Source: Ophiothrix spiculata (Eukaryota > Echinodermata > Ophiuroidea > Amphilepidida > Ophiotrichidae). From it: DNA of 28,437 nt. The notes below the pieces were generated by a model. That model was not told the origin of the DNA. It saw only the letters and a list, made by a program, of their open reading frames with translations, and did not search any database. Position numbers and translations under genes: made by a program. Position 1 is the stretch's first letter. The number at the start of each line of letters is the position of its first letter. The DNA is taken from the NCBI GenBank assembly GCA_000969725.1, contig JXSR01S009043.1. One strand, given 5' to 3'. This document shows positions 19,337 to 28,211 of the stretch, one piece after another.

Positions 19337-19897
19337 ACCCGGACAATAAGAACGGGTGACTAACATTCTTACTACACCGGCACAAAGTATCCCGCACAAA
19401 ACCTTTATTTAGGCACATGTCAAAAGCTTGTACCATTTTTGACAGAATCTATCATAATAGATATCTAAAGAACCAAAAAACGGAATTGCATTCAATACAG
19501 TTGAGAATATGGTGTGTTATGTATAATACTTATTTCGCCTTCGCATAAAAAATTATTGTTTTAATAAATACGAGTACATATTTTGCGTATTTTTCAATAC
19601 CTGAAAATATTCGATACGGTTACACTGAGTCTGTGATAATTGATAAGGTACATTAATCACATTTGTACTTTTGGTTTTGTATACATATGGTCCATAAAAT
19701 CAGCCAGTCAATTGTAATGGAAGATAAAATAACAGAAAAACATATTCATATTGATCAGTCACCAAAGTTTTACTCACATACAAGCATGAATTTCAATTTC
19801 AGTATCTGGTGATTTTTGGTCGTTTGATAAAAAAAGAGATATTTATTCGTTTGTAAGCTTGCATAAATACTTTGTGCCGAGATTGTACTATGTTGTA

Positions 19898-19915
19898 CTT
19901 ACCACTTACTATAGG
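19898..19915 (-). promoter_or_regulatory. Splice donor of gene 2, with a tandem alternative
   Basis: Minus strand ATAGTAAGTGGTAAGTACA contains two GTAAGT donors 7 nt apart. The downstream one (GT at 19902-19901) aligns with the gene 1 donor. Using the upstream one would shorten the leader by 7 nt without touching the CDS. Confidence 0.65.
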
Positions 19916-20088
19916 CTACCCTGGTGTAATTATTCATTAAGATCCTTGTCGTACATGTAGTTAAATAACTTGTAATTCCTCAAAGTAAAAGCATGCCAGT
20001 CTTCTTGGAAGTTTAAAATCGAACTGTGGGGAGACAGCCTTTGTAGCCAATGCTCCAATACTTTGTTGTAGCTATTAAGCAAGGAATT
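19903..20088 (-). other. Predicted non-coding first exon of gene 2
   Basis: Aligns with the gene 1 leader (GACAAGGATCTTA; CTTCCAAGAAGACTG). An in-frame TAG precedes the splice junction, so the main ATG at 17316 is the first possible start. A short upstream frame again ends with TGA formed across the junction. In this copy CTCCCCACAG lies upstream and could be a splice acceptor; gene 1 has CAA instead of CAG there, so the exon's 5' limit is uncertain. Confidence 0.55.
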
Positions 20089-20216
20089 GTCCATTTCCTG
20101 CCAGGCCAGTTAATCGCTTTGTTTACTTGGCGGTATTATATTGGTGCTCAGTCCCTCCAAATTACGAGTGCCTTACCTCATTATCAATACTTCCGCAATT
20201 AGGCAAAATAGGCAAT
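20089..20216 (-). promoter_or_regulatory. Conserved upstream (promoter-like) block of gene 2
   Basis: Counterpart of 7331-7450. The shared minus-strand words are GCGGAAGTATT, ATGAGGTAAGGCAC (donor-like), GGGACTGAGCACCAA, an ATATAAT stretch and CAGGAAATG. Homology with unit 1 stops about ten bases before the TTAA-flanked element at 20227, so that insertion lies close upstream of the promoter region. Confidence 0.5.
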
Positions 20217-20308
20217 AAAAATGTTTTTAAGGGTAAAGGGAATCCATCTGCTCAGGAAAATGTGAATCATAATTATTTTTTAATCACGAAAAGATAAAAA
20301 GTTGCCAA

Positions 20309-20401
20309 TGCATTTGCGGGGACTCGAACCATGGATTATAGCAGGGGTTAGTCATGCATTACAACGCGAAGCGAGGGATCTACCGCTGGGCAATCAAGGC
20401 A
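20309..20401 (-). repeat. tRNA-like module in TTAA element A
   Basis: Minus strand starts TGCCTTGATTGCCCAGCGG and contains GGTTCGAGTCC (perfect B box) near the other end. The A-box region is damaged compared with copy B, the anticodon arm is disrupted and the 3' acceptor strand reads AATGCA. It is not a working tRNA gene. Confidence 0.65.
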
Positions 20402-20591
20402 GCGTTGAGATCGTGAACTAAAATCCAAAACATAAACATTAGAATGCCGTATTTTTCTTTTGTTTACATAAAAATTGCAATTTTGCCTCATTGGAATGCT
20501 CAATTTGTAAGGTGTTGGAGCACAATTAGGCTACAACTTTGTGCGGCCGGCTGCAACCTGACCACAGCCATTATGTTCCAAATGCAAAAGG

Positions 20592-22497
20592 CCTAACTTT
20601 TCTAAGATATTGACTGGTCTTTAACAGATGTGTTGACTTTATTGCTAAATACAATATTCTAAATAATAACCAGTATGGATTTCGAAAAGGCCACTCGGCT
20701 TACATGGCTATTATAGACCTTGTAGATAAAATATGTAATGCGGTTGAAAACAATCAACAAACAATTGGTTTCTTTTTAGACTTGACAATAAATCATAATA
20801 TTTTACTTCATAAATTGACATACTATGGGTTTAGAGGTAAAGCTTTAGAATGGTTAACAAGTTACTTAAGTAATAGAAGACAGTTTGTTTGCTACAATAA
20901 AGAAAAATCGGATCTAGGGAAACTGTGGTGTATCCCAAGGTTCAATTCTTGGGCCCCTTTTATTTATTCTGTATATCAACGATATTGTCAAAACTTCTTC
21001 TTTGTTTAAATTCATATTATTTGCTGATGACACCACTATTCTGTATTCACACGATAACCTTAGAAGCAAGATTATAGAAGTAAACAATGAATTAAAGGAA
21101 GTAACAAATTGGTTTAAGGCTAACAAACTATCGGTTAATGCTAAGAAAACAAATTTCATGGTTTTTGGAACGCGGCATAATAATAATAACAACGAAAATG
21201 ATATATCAATAGAACTAAATGATACTCAGTTGGACAGAGTAAATTCTACATAATTCCTAGGTGTCATCATATATGAGAACCTCACATGGAAAAATCATAT
21301 TGACGGAGTCTCTAAGACAATTTCGAGGAATATTGGTGTCATCAATAAATTAAAATATTTTGTACCAGAACGAATATTGTATTCCTTATATTGTACCTTA
21401 GTTTTACCATATATCAATTATAGTATACTGGTTTGGGGAAATACTTATCAGAGTTATTTGGAAAAGATATTTAAACTTCAAAAATGGGCAGTTAGAGCAA
21501 TTACAAGAAGCCATTATCGGAGCCATTCTGCTCCTTTGTTTCAAAATTTGACAATTCTCAGGCGGCATAGGACACGATAAATAGCATCCACTAGATTTAG
21601 GGACGAGGGAATTCTAAAACGCAAATTTAGGGTACGATTTACGTGTATTTCTATGGGGTCGCGTGACTCACGTATTGAAAAAATATTTACAAAGATCATA
21701 TTTTTACCTTTTCTCAAAAAATTACAAAAGTGTCCTTATAGTAATCAACATAATTATGTTATTCTAAATCCGTGGGGTTCACGCGTGAACCCCACTTTTT
21801 ATAGATGTTATCATATTGTTTTACCGATTACGAAAATAATTGTAGTGATCATCCCGGAAGTTGTATTTTTCCACGAATAGCTACGAATTCCAACGGCTTC
21901 AAGTTCCGTACGGTAAGAGCCGGCAACACGTTACGGTTGCCACGGCCACCCTTCTCTGAAAATTCTTAATGTTTACGATACATACACTCTTGCAGTTGGT
22001 ATTTTCATGTTTAAGTACGCTAATAACAATCTACCAATCGCTCTTCATCATGTTTTTAGAAAACACAATTAATTACATGAGTACTTCACCAGAGGCAATA
22101 ATGACTATATTCTAACAAAAAATTCGTTTAGTTTTTTCTGATCAAACTGTAAAAACTTCAGGCCCTATTATTTGGAAATCTCTTCATTCAAAGATAAAAT
22201 ATTCAAATTCCGTGAAACATTTCAAAAATCAATTAAAGTGTCACCTCTTATCAAAATATGAATGTACATGGTTTGTTTATTGGTTTTTTGTTTTTTTTTG
22301 ATTATCTGTTAAGTGTTTTTCTTTTTTATATTGTGTTTTTGAATATATTGTTTTGTTGTAACTTTGTAATGGGTTGTGGTCGCCTCTGGCCCTTGGCCTT
22401 TTGATCACATCCCCCATATCATTGTTTGGTTCTTATATACTTTATGTTTGTTTTTACGGATATAGAATATAATAAATTTAATTGATTGATTGATTGG
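20592..22497 (+). pseudogene. LINE copy 2, 5'-truncated reverse transcriptase fragment
   Basis: Plus-strand CR1/Jockey-type ORF2 remnant. In order: NNQYGFRKGHSAYMAIIDL; a damaged FLDL motif (expected SKAFD residues missing); YYGFRGKALEWLTSYLSNRR; after a frameshift, the catalytic FADD within FILFADDTTI (21008-21037); WFKANKLSVNAKKTNF; an in-frame stop at 21250; GVIIYENLTWKNHI; YINYSILVWG; and past a 398-bp insertion, GIFMFKYANNNLPIALHHVF. The 3' UTR has AATAAA (22471-22476) and ends in an ATTG tail (22481-22496). It is related to LINE copy 1 but has a different 3' end. It is inserted in a TTAA-flanked element. Confidence 0.92.
21559..21956. mobile_element. 398-bp insertion inside LINE copy 2
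   Basis: LINE coding sequence stops at NLTIL and resumes at LKILNVYDTY. The break is flanked by TGACAATTCT (21549-21558) and TGAAAATTCT (21957-21966), 9 of 10 identical, like a target duplication. The insert has no clear terminal inverted repeats. It contains a perfect 24-bp palindrome at 21772-21795 (half-site GTGGGGTTCACG). The type of element is unknown. Confidence 0.65.
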
Positions 22498-22820
22498 ATA
22501 AGAAGTATCAAACCTACAATCTGTCAAAATTTGAAACCAGTCGTATTGTTCGAATATCATGAAATTATTTTTAATTAGGTTTCGGCGAAAAATGGTCAAC
22601 TTTTTCGAAGTAGTCTTTAGGCGTCATTTTGACCTTGATAATGGACGTGAAATCACTAGTAAAGATTAATGTATAAACTAGAGACTCTATTCAATATGTA
22701 CGCTAAAAATTGTGATATTCTGATAGGTGTAAATTGGGTAAAAACTTGCAGTAAACATGACATTCAGCCGAGCCAGACGTTATTAGGGACTGTAGCCTTA
22801 AGTGTAATGTTTAATGTAGG

Positions 22821-23132
22821 CAGTGGCGTAGGCAGGGGTGGGCAAGGTGGGCGAAATGCCCACCTCGGAAATTTTTTTGAGAAATTTTGAAGACCTGGGA
22901 GAAAAATAAAGGGGGCAGGAAATCGCCGTTTTCCATAAAATTACGACAATTAAAGCTGAAAATTGCTAAAAATTAGGTTGAAAACTTCATAAAGCACAAT
23001 ATTTGGCGGTTTTTCTTGAAAAACCCAGCCGAGTCGGCCCCTTGGAACCCCTGTAAAGTCGCTCGATAAAATCCATTGGAGAAATCTTGGGTGGTTTGCC
23101 CACCCCTGGAGAAAGGCCTGGCTACGCCACTG
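22821..23132. mobile_element. 312-bp hAT-type MITE
   Basis: The ends CAGTGGCGTAGGCAGGGGTG and GGCTACGCCACTG are inverse to each other, with inner matches around GGTGGGC and GCCCACC. It is flanked by a perfect 8-bp duplication AATGTAGG (22813-22820 and 23133-23140). CAGTGGCGTA ends with 8-bp duplications are characteristic of hAT elements. No coding capacity. Confidence 0.92.
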
Positions 23133-23140
23133 AATGTAGG

Positions 23141-24119
23141 CTATGATCTGGAAGGTGACCTGACTCTTCTGTTGGACGCAATGATGCCACAGAATGAAAT
23201 ACTTACTTCTGATTGGTCAATTTAAGCTGTCTCATCGTGAAACAATTGAATGACAAGGTCTGCAAAATAAATTTCTGCATTATTTGTACTTTCAAACTTT
23301 TCTTTGACATGTTGTGAATGAAAGTGTCATTCAACATAATTTTAAGACAAAATCCCTCTATCACAGCAGAAACATCAGGGCCCGATGTTTTCCCCCAATA
23401 ACAATGACGCCAATTCTACAACAGCGTCATACGGTGTCCACGGTTGTCATGTTTTAAAGTCCATATGGTAGGACCGTTATTCTGGAGGTGCCGGTGAAAT
23501 GAAAAACAGTGTCCGTGTAACTGAGTGTCCTAGCTACAATTCAATGTGTAGAACGTACTTGTGCGATCGATAAATCATTGATTGCGTCTTATTCCATGTA
23601 GTTCAAATTGACCCGGACTCATGGTTATGGGAGACATATCGACACTCAGTCTCATTACACCGGTTAACTTTATTCCCTTAAGATTTCGTTAAATTCCCAT
23701 AATAAATATTCTATAGCCATGGCCTTGACATGTTATAGCCACAGCCTTATTTTTCTCACAGCTCATCCGCAGCTTACCTTTTAGAACTTGTGCAAAAATG
23801 GATTAAAGAGAACACCCTAATTTAGACGCAAAGCCGACCTCTATTAGGCCTTTAGAGGTCTATTTGCTGTATTACGGCATTGCGTTTAAATCGTGACCGA
23901 GAACTGCATTTTTTTTTTCAAATTTCGTCTTTTACAAAGGAAATGTATTACTTATCACCAACCATGTGCAAGAAAATGGCAGAATTACAGCCTCGTATTC
24001 AATTTTGTATTTGACTCAGTACGTTGGGTGAATGCATTGACTTAATTTTCTCTTGAAACAATATTGTATCGTCGTATTGAGTCATCCGAAATTTGATTCA
24101 ATATTGGATTACTAGTATG
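23141..24119. other. No gene; contains a second inner foldback copy
   Basis: Positions 23489-23666 match the core of the foldback element in the gene 2 intron (GGTGAAATGA at one end, TCATTACACCGGT at the other, with GTCCGTGT, GTCCTAGCTAC and GACACTCAGTCTCATTACAC inside). The outer arms of the intronic copy are missing here. The rest shows no coding region. Confidence 0.7.
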
Positions 24120-24884
24120 TGTGAGTCAATTATGATTACTTAGTTTCGTAACTGAGACAATGTGTAGGACTAACTGAGACGAAATGAGTCCAATAGTGAC
24201 TCTTTATTTTTTGTGAGTGTACTTTTTAAATTCACTCAATTCGATATAACCGTCTTGACTTCATGAATAATTGTTTATTTCACATTTGTTTATGGCATAA
24301 TTAGACAGTCTTCAATTCCCCAAAATTTACATCAATGGCAGCAGTATATTATGGGGAATTTAAAATCCTGAAAAATGACCTGTTTTATTTTTATCTCAAA
24401 TATGAAACGTGTTACAAATTTCATATTGGTTATGACAAAAATATGAGATTTTATGTTACAAAGTCTAAAAAGTTATAAAAAATGAAACGAAGAGATTATT
24501 CCCTTAAAAAGGCTAGTGGTCGACATCACCCCATTTATGTTAGTCACTCATAAGCAGAACCTTTAAAAAGGCAATTCTGATTCGCTTTTTCTACATGACT
24601 GAAGCCTTAAATGAACAATTCTGGGAAATAACTTTCTGAATTTCTATAGCAATAACTTTTGGGGGTTGCTGTTGCAGTCTTTGTGTTGTTACTTTCTCTT
24701 TTTTACGATGTTTTGAAATGGTTCGTCCGATTTTCGGAATTGTTGCTGGTTTTGGTTCATTTAAGGTATTTAAACAGTGACGAACCAAGTTTCGACGTAA
24801 AATTCGTTTTGCAAAAGCGCGTTTCTAATGTTGAGTCCACATCGACCCCACTCCCACCCTTGATACCAATGTGTTTGGAAGACC
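24120..24884. repeat. Unit 2 block matching upstream part of unit 1
   Basis: GAGTCAATTATGATTACTTAGTT and, further on, ATTTTCGGAATT, TTTCRACG and CAAAAGCGC-type words align with 8035-8225 in unit 1. The alignment continues past the TTAA element in 25655-25935. Reading frames here are not conserved between the units, so it is non-coding. Confidence 0.65.
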
Positions 24885-24888
24885 TTAA

Positions 24889-25649
24889 GGGTACGAGGAA
24901 TCCCTGTGCTCAGGAAAATGTGAATCCTAACTATTATTTCAATCATGAAAAGATAAATAGTTTCCACTGCCTTTGCGGGGACTCGAACCATGGATTATGC
25001 CTGGGGTTAGTCATGCATTACGAAGCGAGTGCTCTACCGCTGAGCTATCAAGGCAGCGTTGAGATGGTGAACTAAAATCTAAAACATAAACATTAGAATG
25101 CCGTATTTTTCTTTTGTTTACATAAAAATTGCAATTTTTGCCTCATTGGAATGCTCAATCTGTAAGTAAATTATGCGAATACGTATATCAGACAAAATGT
25201 AGATAATGTAGCTACTAAAATCAGGCTATTCACAGCTCGAACAGGGCGAACTCAGAGTCATAATTCACGCCCGGTTTTTCGAGCAAAACAACGCGGGTTT
25301 GTTACATTATCATTCAAAATCAACACAACACATTTATAAAATATTATTTGTAATTCAATAAACAGAATCAAGCCTACAATCTGTCAAAATTTGAAAACAG
25401 GTGAATCGTTCGAACATCATAAAATTTGAAGGTTTCGGCGAAAAAGGTGTAAATTTTTCGAAGTAGTTTATTGACGTAATTTTTACCTTGATAATGGACG
25501 TGAAATCACTACTGAAGTCTCATGTATAAACTAGAGACTCTATTACATATGTACGCCAAAAATTGTATTATTCTGATATGTGTAAGTAGGTAAAAAGTTG
25601 CAGTAAAGTTGCCTTTGGCAAAAATGGCACCCATTTAGGGATCGTAGCC
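24889..25649. mobile_element. TTAA-flanked element, copy B (intact, 761 bp)
   Basis: The left end TTAA-GGGTACGAGG and right end (inverse) TTAA-GGCTACGATCC are terminal inverted repeats of about 8-10 bp. TTAA stands at 24885-24888 and 25650-25653. The homologous place in unit 1 (about 8225-8245) lacks the 761 bp. It carries a tRNA-like module near its left end. No protein is encoded; it is presumably moved by an enzyme encoded elsewhere. Confidence 0.82.
24968..25055 (-). repeat. tRNA-like module in TTAA element B
   Basis: Minus strand: acceptor half TGCCTT pairs with AAGGCA at the end; D arm GCTC pairs with GAGC; A box TAGCTCAGCGG (25037-25047); a TTCGTAA loop that would give anticodon CGT (Thr) after CTCGC, but without a matching stem; B box GGTTCGAGTCC (24979-24989). 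The anticodon 3' stem and T stem do not pair properly and the variable part is too long. I read it as a decayed tRNA-derived sequence carried by the element. Confidence 0.65.
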
Positions 25650-25935
25650 TTAAATACTTACGTGCATGTGAATCTAAAATTACCCTTGAAAAGTCACGTA
25701 CGCCATTTTATGTTATTTTTCATTAACTTACTGGCAATTTAGACGCGTCAGTTAATTGTGTCCAAGCTAAAATTTGTAATGCTTTCTACATAAAATGCTA
25801 AGGGAAATAAACAACGGTCCCATGTGTAACTACTAGGTAAAAGTGTCACGTGTAATTGACTGTGACGGCAATATTTGTTTGAATAATGGTATTACAGCAA
25901 GCATCATTCTATTAAAGAGCGTGAGTGCATGTGTA

Positions 25936-26211
25936 ATCATAGTTGTCAAGGATTCAAAAGTCTGATTTTTTTTTGTGGAATATTTGGTCATGCGTTATAT
26001 ATTGGGTAACCTAATAAAGCGGTGGAGTAACATATTCCCTTACTGCACTATGTTTTTCATGTCGTAATTCTCTTATTTTATGTCATACATTAGTAAATTT
26101 GGTGTCATATGAGAGAGGAATAAGTATATTTTCATAAAATGAAAACTGTATGTGTTGAGCTTATTTGGTTTTTAATTAGGATTAATTAATGTGTTAATTA
26201 ATCAAAGCGGT
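25936..26211. other. Intergenic right of the duplication, no gene seen
   Basis: Homology with unit 1 ends near 25935. AT-rich sequence with no coding region follows. AAAGCGGTGGAG occurs at 26018-26029 and again at 26204-26215. Confidence 0.45.
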
Positions 26212-26241
26212 GGAGGATGAGGAGCCGGAGGATGAGGAGCC
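26212..26241 (+). repeat. Perfect 15-bp tandem duplication
   Basis: GGAGGATGAGGAGCC is present twice, back to back, a purine-rich strand in an otherwise AT-rich area. Confidence 0.95.
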
Positions 26242-26261
26242 CCTTATTTACATAATTGGGC

Positions 26262-26553
26262 GCTATTCCCACATAATTGCATAGATTTTCATAAAATTTG
26301 GACACAAGGATACTAAGGTAAGGTTACATATGTGACATAAAAATATATGGAATTGAAGGTGATTTGGGTCATCTGGGGTTAAAAAAATCCTCTACAGTCA
26401 AGATAGGTACAAGTGTTTGCAAAATCTGTCACTATTCCCACATACTGTCATGAATTTTCATAAGATTTGGGCACTAGGATACCCCTTTAGAGGGTTGACA
26501 TGTGACATGAAGAATCGGGGGAAAAAGTATTTTTAGGGGTCATCTGGGGTCAT
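26262..26553 (+). repeat. Two-copy direct repeat, period about 168 bp
   Basis: 26262-26384 and 26431-26553 share CTATTCCCACATA, ATTTTCATAARATTTGG, ARGATAC, GTGACAT and GGTCATCTGGGGT. The last word also occurs, inverted, in the gene 1 intron repeats (ATGACCCCAGATGACCC at about 6421-6436), so both may derive from one dispersed family. Confidence 0.75.
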
Positions 26554-27027
26554 TATTTGTTTTAAGTTTGATCACCCTGACTAAGCGATTGGATGATTAA
26601 TGAAAAACTAAAAAGGGGTTGATCTGGAAGATACTGGATAGTACTTGTGATGTATGTAGCTATACTTAATATTAAGCATGTTCTTGGTTACAAAATTGCA
26701 TCTGGGAAAAAAAATCATTTTTTCAAATATTTCTTATGTTACACCCTGTATATTTTGTACACACCCTGTATAATGACCTTGGAGTTATATTAGGATGATT
26801 CTTTAGTTTTTAGCCTTTAAGATATATACTTGTCTTATCCCAATGTCTCCTGGTTTTGCCCATTATCTGTGTGTTTCCGAAAAGTAACCCAACTTATGAC
26901 GCATGACCATTTGTTTATTTATTTCCAATGGAGTTCCACAATATCTAGGGTGCATAGAAAATCTCATTAGTTTCAATCTGACAGGATAACATTTATAGCC
27001 AAATTTAAACTGCCAGTTATACCCTGC
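26554..27027. other. Intergenic, no gene seen
   Basis: No coding region. ACACCCTGTATA occurs twice close together (about 26741-26752 and 26761-26772), a small direct repeat. Confidence 0.5.
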
Positions 27028-27344
27028 CACATAACCTTGCGGCGAGGTAACGATGTGTTTACGGTGTCATACCGGGTAAAAATTCAGCGGACACTGACCG
27101 GATACTGTTCATGCAGAGCCCGGGCGAGCCCTTGAGCCGTAGAAACACCGAAGACGTGCCGCAAGAATTTAACTTGTTGTTAAAGCAACGCTGTCTTTAG
27201 TCTTTTAGTTCTGGTCCAATAACAACCAGCGGAAAACCGGTGACTGAGAGGGGAATGTAAGAATTTACCGATGTAATACCGATGTTTCGGCATTGCGGCT
27301 TTCTTGCGATTTCCAGACACCGGTCTGCGACCGGTGGTTATGTG
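27028..27344 (+). mobile_element. GC-rich palindromic element, copy 1
   Basis: Bounded by CACATAACC and its inverse GGTTATGTG. The interior is distinctly GC-rich compared with its surroundings and full of short palindromes (CCGGT-GCGACCGG, GCCCGGGCGAGCCC). Shared with copy 2 at 27471-27782: CTTGCGGCGAGGT, ACCGGGTA-AAAT-CAGCGG, GGTCCAATAACAACCAGCG, CAGACACCGGTC-GCGACCGG. No coding frame is conserved. Confidence 0.78.
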
Positions 27345-27470
27345 ACCATAGCATAAGTTACCTGAGTTGACTTAATTTAATCTGCCTTGCAGTTAGTTTA
27401 ACAAGTAGAGTAGAGACAAATTCTTCAAAATTATGTATGAGTTACATAGATAAGTCACTCATGTACTGGT

Positions 27471-27782
27471 CACATAGCCTTGCGGCGAGGTCATGATGTC
27501 ATACGGCGTCGAACCGGGTAGAAATCCAGCGGGCACTGACCGTACATCGATCGGTGACCGACCGTGTCCGTAAGCCGTAATAACGCCCCGCGTCTCACGG
27601 CACTGACGCAAGAATTTTTTTCGGAGTTAAAACCTTGCGGCTAGTATGCGACTCCAATTATGGTCCAATAACAACCAGCGACCAGCTGGTATCCGACCTG
27701 GCAATGCAAAAAATCACCAATGTCATACCGATGCGGCTTCCTCCCGATTACCAGACACCGGTCGGCGACCGGTGGTTATGCA
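27471..27782 (+). mobile_element. GC-rich palindromic element, copy 2
   Basis: Direct-orientation copy of 27028-27344, separated by 126 bp. Its ends are slightly decayed (CACATAGCC and GGTTATGCA). The same conserved words occur in the same order. The reading frame overlapping its right half is not conserved in copy 1 and is not a gene. Confidence 0.78.
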
Positions 27783-28211
27783 ACCAAAGCATAAGCGATC
27801 TCTCCGGTATATAAAAACACTGAAATGCATAATAATTTTCAAAATGATTGACCAAATAAATGAATTTGAATACATGACGATTGCTGACTTTGCTACTATA
27901 ACTTTTTACGGTTTTGTACCAGTTAATGCTGTATATAAGATCCAGTAGATTAAAATTCCCCATTAGGTTAGCTTTCAAAATTATCCCACGTGAGAGGAAA
28001 AGATTTTATCGTTCAACATTGTTTTCTTAATATGTTTCTTTTTTGAGGAATAGACACCGGGAGGTATAAGGATTAATGTATCTTTTGATTCTGTGGTTTC
28101 CATTTTATACATACAGAAGAATCGGAATATCCTTTTGTGTGTGGGTGGGGTGGGGGATACAATCTTAGTCCTAAATGGGTGAGCGACCTAGACTTAGCAG
28201 TTTTATTTTAA
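27783..28211. other. Intergenic, no gene seen
   Basis: AT-rich sequence without coding signal. A GT-rich stretch lies at 28136-28156. Confidence 0.5.

Larger units (their letters stand above)
17325..19902 (-). other. Predicted 5' UTR intron of gene 2 (2578 bp)
   Basis: Runs from the donor GTAAGTACAACA (19902) to the acceptor at 17325. It is 1542 bp longer than the gene 1 intron. The 1052-bp MITE and the 414-bp foldback inside it total 1466 bp and nearly explain the difference. It also contains an 11-base C run next to a CA run (17422-17443). Confidence 0.75.
20231..22797. mobile_element. TTAA-flanked element, copy A (split by a LINE)
   Basis: Left end TTAA-GGGTAAAGGGAATCC and right end (inverse) TTAA-GGCTACAGTCCC match copy B at 24889-25649. 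Parts 20231-20515 and 22498-22797 align with copy B in order. LINE copy 2 lies between them, together with about 75 bp (20515-20591) not found in copy B. TTAA is present outside both ends (20227-20230, 22798-22801), pointing to a TTAA-specific, perhaps piggyBac-related, non-autonomous family. Confidence 0.8.
8601..25935. repeat. Segmental duplication unit 2 (gene 2 unit)
   Basis: Direct copy of unit 1, expanded from about 5 kb to about 17.3 kb. Almost all the extra length is accounted for by identifiable insertions: about 2.9 kb at 8720-11590, about 3.4 kb including a LINE at 12290-15757, 1052 bp and 414 bp in the gene 2 intron, a nested LINE-bearing element at 20227-22801, a 312-bp hAT MITE and a 761-bp TTAA element. 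Confidence 0.82.

Noticed and set aside
20592..22497. Potentially active LINE
   Set aside because: It is 5'-truncated, frameshifted, has an in-frame stop and lacks key residues before the FADD motif; it is also split by an insertion.
24968..25055. Functional tRNA-Thr (CGT) gene
   Set aside because: Acceptor and D arms pair, but the anticodon 3' stem and T stem do not, and the sequence is part of a repeated element.
24659..25075. 138-residue plus-strand frame
   Set aside because: It runs from duplicated non-coding sequence into the TTAA element and its tRNA-like module; it is not conserved in unit 1.
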